A stretch of 64,000 bases of DNA from the NCBI RefSeq assembly GCF_047511655.1, contig NC_133401.1:13920001-13984000 (forward strand), written 5' to 3'. This document shows positions 62,271 through 64,000 of the stretch, piece by piece. The notes beneath the pieces were generated by a model, which made no database searches, was not told the DNA's origin, and was given only the letters and a program-made list of their open reading frames with translations. The DNA is from Castor canadensis. Taxonomy: Eukaryota; Chordata; Mammalia; Rodentia; Castoridae. Both the position numbers and the translations under genes were made by a program. Positions within the stretch are counted from its first letter, which is position 1; each line of letters begins with the position of its first letter.

Positions 62271-64000
62271 CTTTTTTTTTTCCTTTTATTTTTCATATGT
62301 GCATACAAAGCTTGGTTCATTTCTCCCCCCTGCCCCCACCCTCTCCCTTACCACCCACTCCACCCCCTCCCTCTCCCCCCCCTCACTACCCAGCAGAAAC
62401 TATTTTGCCCTTATTTCTAATTTTGTTATAGAGAGAATATAAGCAATAACAGGAAGGGACAAGGGTTTTTGCTGGTTGAGATAAGGATAGCTATACAGGG
62501 TATTGACTCACATTGATTTCCTGTGTGTGGGTGTTACCTTCTAGGTTAATTCTTTTTGATCTAACCTTTTCTCTAGTACCTGTTCTCCTATTCCTATTGG
62601 CCTCAGTTGCATTTAAGGTATCTGCTTTAGTTTCTCTGCGTTAAGGGCAACAAATGCTAGCTAATTTTTTAGGTGTCTTACCTATCCTCACCCCTCCCTT
62701 GTGTGCTCTCGCTTTTATCATGTGTTCAAAGTCCAATCCCATTGTTGTGTTTGCCCTTGATCTAATGTCCAACATACGATTTTTGGTCTTTTGGGCCAGG
62801 CTAACCTCACTCAGAATGATGTTCTCCAATTCCATCCATTTACCAGCGAATGATAACATTTCGTTCTTCTTCATGGCTGCATAAAATTCCATTGTGTATA
62901 GATACCACATTTTCTTAATCCATTCGTCAGTGCTGGGGCATCTTGGCTGTTTCCATAACTTGGCTATTGTGAATAGTGCCACAATAAACATGGGTGTGCA
63001 GGTGCCTCTGGAGTAACAGTCTTTTGGGTATATCCCCAAGAGTGGTATTGCTGGATCAAATGGTAGATCGATGTCCAGCTTTTTAAGTAGCCTCCAAATT
63101 TTTTTCCAGAGTGGTTGTACTAGTCTACATTCCCACCAACAGTGTAAGAGCGTTCCTTTTTCCCCACATCCTCGCCAACACCTGTTGTTCGTGGTGTTGC
63201 TAATGATGGCTATTCTAACAGGGGTGAGGTGGAATCTTAGTGTGGTTTTAATTTGCATTTCCTTTATTGCTAGAGATGGTGAGCATTTTTTCATGTGTTT
63301 TTTGGCCATTTGAATTTCTTCTTTTGAGAAAGTTCTGTTTAGTTCACTTGCCCATTTCTTTATTGGTTCATTAGTTTTGGGAGAATTTAGTTTTTTAAGT
63401 TCCCTGTATATTCTGGTTATCAGTCCTTTGTCTGATGTATAGTTGGCAAATATTTTCTCCCACTCTGTGGGTGTTCTCTTCAGTTTAGAGACCATTTCTT
63501 TTGATGAGCAGAAGCTTTTTAGCTTTATGAGGTCCCATTTATCTATGCTATCTCTTAGTTGCTGTGCTGCTGGGGTTCCGTTGAGAAAGTTCTTACCTAT
63601 ACCTACTAACTCCAGAGTATTTCCTACTCTTTCCTGTATCAACTTTAGAGTTTGGGGTCTGATATTAAGATCCTTGATCCATTTTGAGTTAATCTTGGTA
63701 TAGGGTGATATACATGGATCTAGTTTCAGTTTTTTGCAGACTGCTAACCAGTTTTCCCAGCAGTTTTTGTTGAAGAGGCTGCTATTTCTCAATTGTATAT
63801 TTTTAGCTCCTTTGTCAAAGACAAGTTGGTTATAGTTGTGTGGCTTCATATCTGGGTCCTCTATTCTGTTCCACTGGTTTTCATGTCTGTTTTTGTGCCA
63901 GTACCATGCTGTTTTTATTGTTATTGCTTTGTAATATAGTTTGAAGTCAGGTATTGTGATACCTCCTGCATTGTTCTTTTGACTGAGTATTGCCTTGGCT
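62271..64000 (-). mobile_element. LINE-1 element, antisense, 3' end with open ORF2, continues past the window
   Basis: On the minus strand: ORF2 from beyond 64000 to a TAA at 62643-62641, then a 3'UTR of about 360 nt with a G-rich polypurine tract (62392-62322), an AATAAA-like 'aaaaataaaagg' and an A-tail (T-run at 62271-62281). It landed in a composite SINE, which breaks off at the tail. The left target-site duplication cannot be paired because the 5' junction is outside the window. Confidence 0.95.
62641..64000 (-). CDS. LINE-1 ORF2 protein, C-terminal part (partial, open)
   Basis: Open from the window edge (frame starting at 63999) to TAA, about 452 codons without a stop. It covers the end of the reverse-transcriptase region ([31 protein letters not shown]) and the C-terminal segment, including the cysteine-rich motif C-x3-C-x7-H-x4-C ([18 protein letters not shown]) and [13 protein letters not shown] near the end. 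The protein nicks DNA and reverse-transcribes RNA during retrotransposition; endonuclease and catalytic RT motifs would lie upstream. The lack of any frameshift suggests recent insertion. Confidence 0.92.
   Translation of the reverse strand, partial: AKAILSQKNNAGGITIPDFKLYYKAITIKTAWYWHKNRHENQWNRIEDPDMKPHNYNQLVFDKGAKNIQLRNSSLFNKNCWENWLAVCKKLKLDPCISPYTKINSKWIKDLNIRPQTLKLIQERVGNTLELVGIGKNFLNGTPAAQQLRDSIDKWDLIKLKSFCSSKEMVSKLKRTPTEWEKIFANYTSDKGLITRIYRELKKLNSPKTNEPIKKWASELNRTFSKEEIQMAKKHMKKCSPSLAIKEMQIKTTLRFHLTPVRIAIISNTTNNRCWRGCGEKGTLLHCWWECRLVQPLWKKIWRLLKKLDIDLPFDPAIPLLGIYPKDCYSRGTCTPMFIVALFTIAKLWKQPRCPSTDEWIKKMWYLYTMEFYAAMKKNEMLSFAGKWMELENIILSEVSLAQKTKNRMLDIRSRANTTMGLDFEHMIKARAHKGGVRIGKTPKKLASICCP

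Larger units (their letters stand above)
52451..64000. other. Gene-free, repeat-rich region upstream of MAP3K10
   Basis: About 11.5 kb in which I find no conserved coding exon. In human this direction leads to KRAB zinc-finger genes, but no zinc-finger or KRAB text is present. Unique stretches: 52451-53390, 53766-54284, 55671-56215, 57640-58050, 59920-60630 and 61505-61870. Confidence 0.7.

Noticed and set aside
52451-64000. KRAB zinc-finger gene, as expected from human synteny
   Set aside because: No C2H2 repeat (TGEKPY-type linkers) or KRAB box is visible on either strand.

Overview
This is nuclear DNA of a placental mammal. It holds multi-exon genes with GT-AG introns, CpG-island promoters, AATAAA-type poly(A) signals, and dense interspersed repeats. 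Four protein genes were read exon by exon. AKT2 (+ strand, only its last ten coding exons), CCNP/CNTD2 (+), TTC9B (+) and MAP3K10/MLK2 (- strand) sit in the order known from human 19q13.2. Exon lengths add up exactly: AKT2 residues 97-481 of 481, CCNP 334 aa, TTC9B 239 aa, MAP3K10 949 aa. The repeats point to a rodent. There are dozens of composite SINEs in which a B1/Alu-like (7SL-type) left part is fused to an ID/tRNA-like right part, plus stand-alone ID and B1 copies. From memory this composite type suits the beaver branch (Castorimorpha); that assignment is inference and the species is not proven.

Layout. 1-10265: upstream AKT2 intron, with SINEs, L2/MIR, DNA-transposon fossils and a U6 snRNA retropseudogene with perfect target-site duplications. 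10266-18952: ten AKT2 exons from the end of the PH domain to the hydrophobic motif, then a 3'UTR to about 20480. 20481-25815: intergenic repeats. 25816-30065: CCNP, with an NRF1-type promoter motif just upstream. 30066-32349: intergenic. 32350-34775: TTC9B with a CpG-island first exon. About 34930-51425: MAP3K10 on the opposite strand, tail to tail with TTC9B across a gap of only about 150 bases. 51426-52450: MAP3K10 CpG-island promoter with two ZNF143-type motifs. 52451-64000: no recognisable gene, but nested SINE, MaLR-type LTR and L1 copies. The window ends inside an antisense L1 whose ORF2 is open right to the edge.

How the genes relate. They are neighbours by conserved synteny and do not form an operon. 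AKT2 is the PI3K-pathway kinase of insulin signalling. CCNP is a poorly studied cyclin-box protein. TTC9B is a small TPR protein. MAP3K10 is a mixed-lineage kinase acting above JNK. Nothing in the coding genes looks like a novel system. The points most worth checking are the U6 retrocopy, the open L1 ORF2, a possible in-frame exitron in CCNP exon 1, the CCNP and MAP3K10 promoter motifs, the TTC9B/MAP3K10 3' arrangement, and an unexplained 98-codon ORF at 61502-61798.
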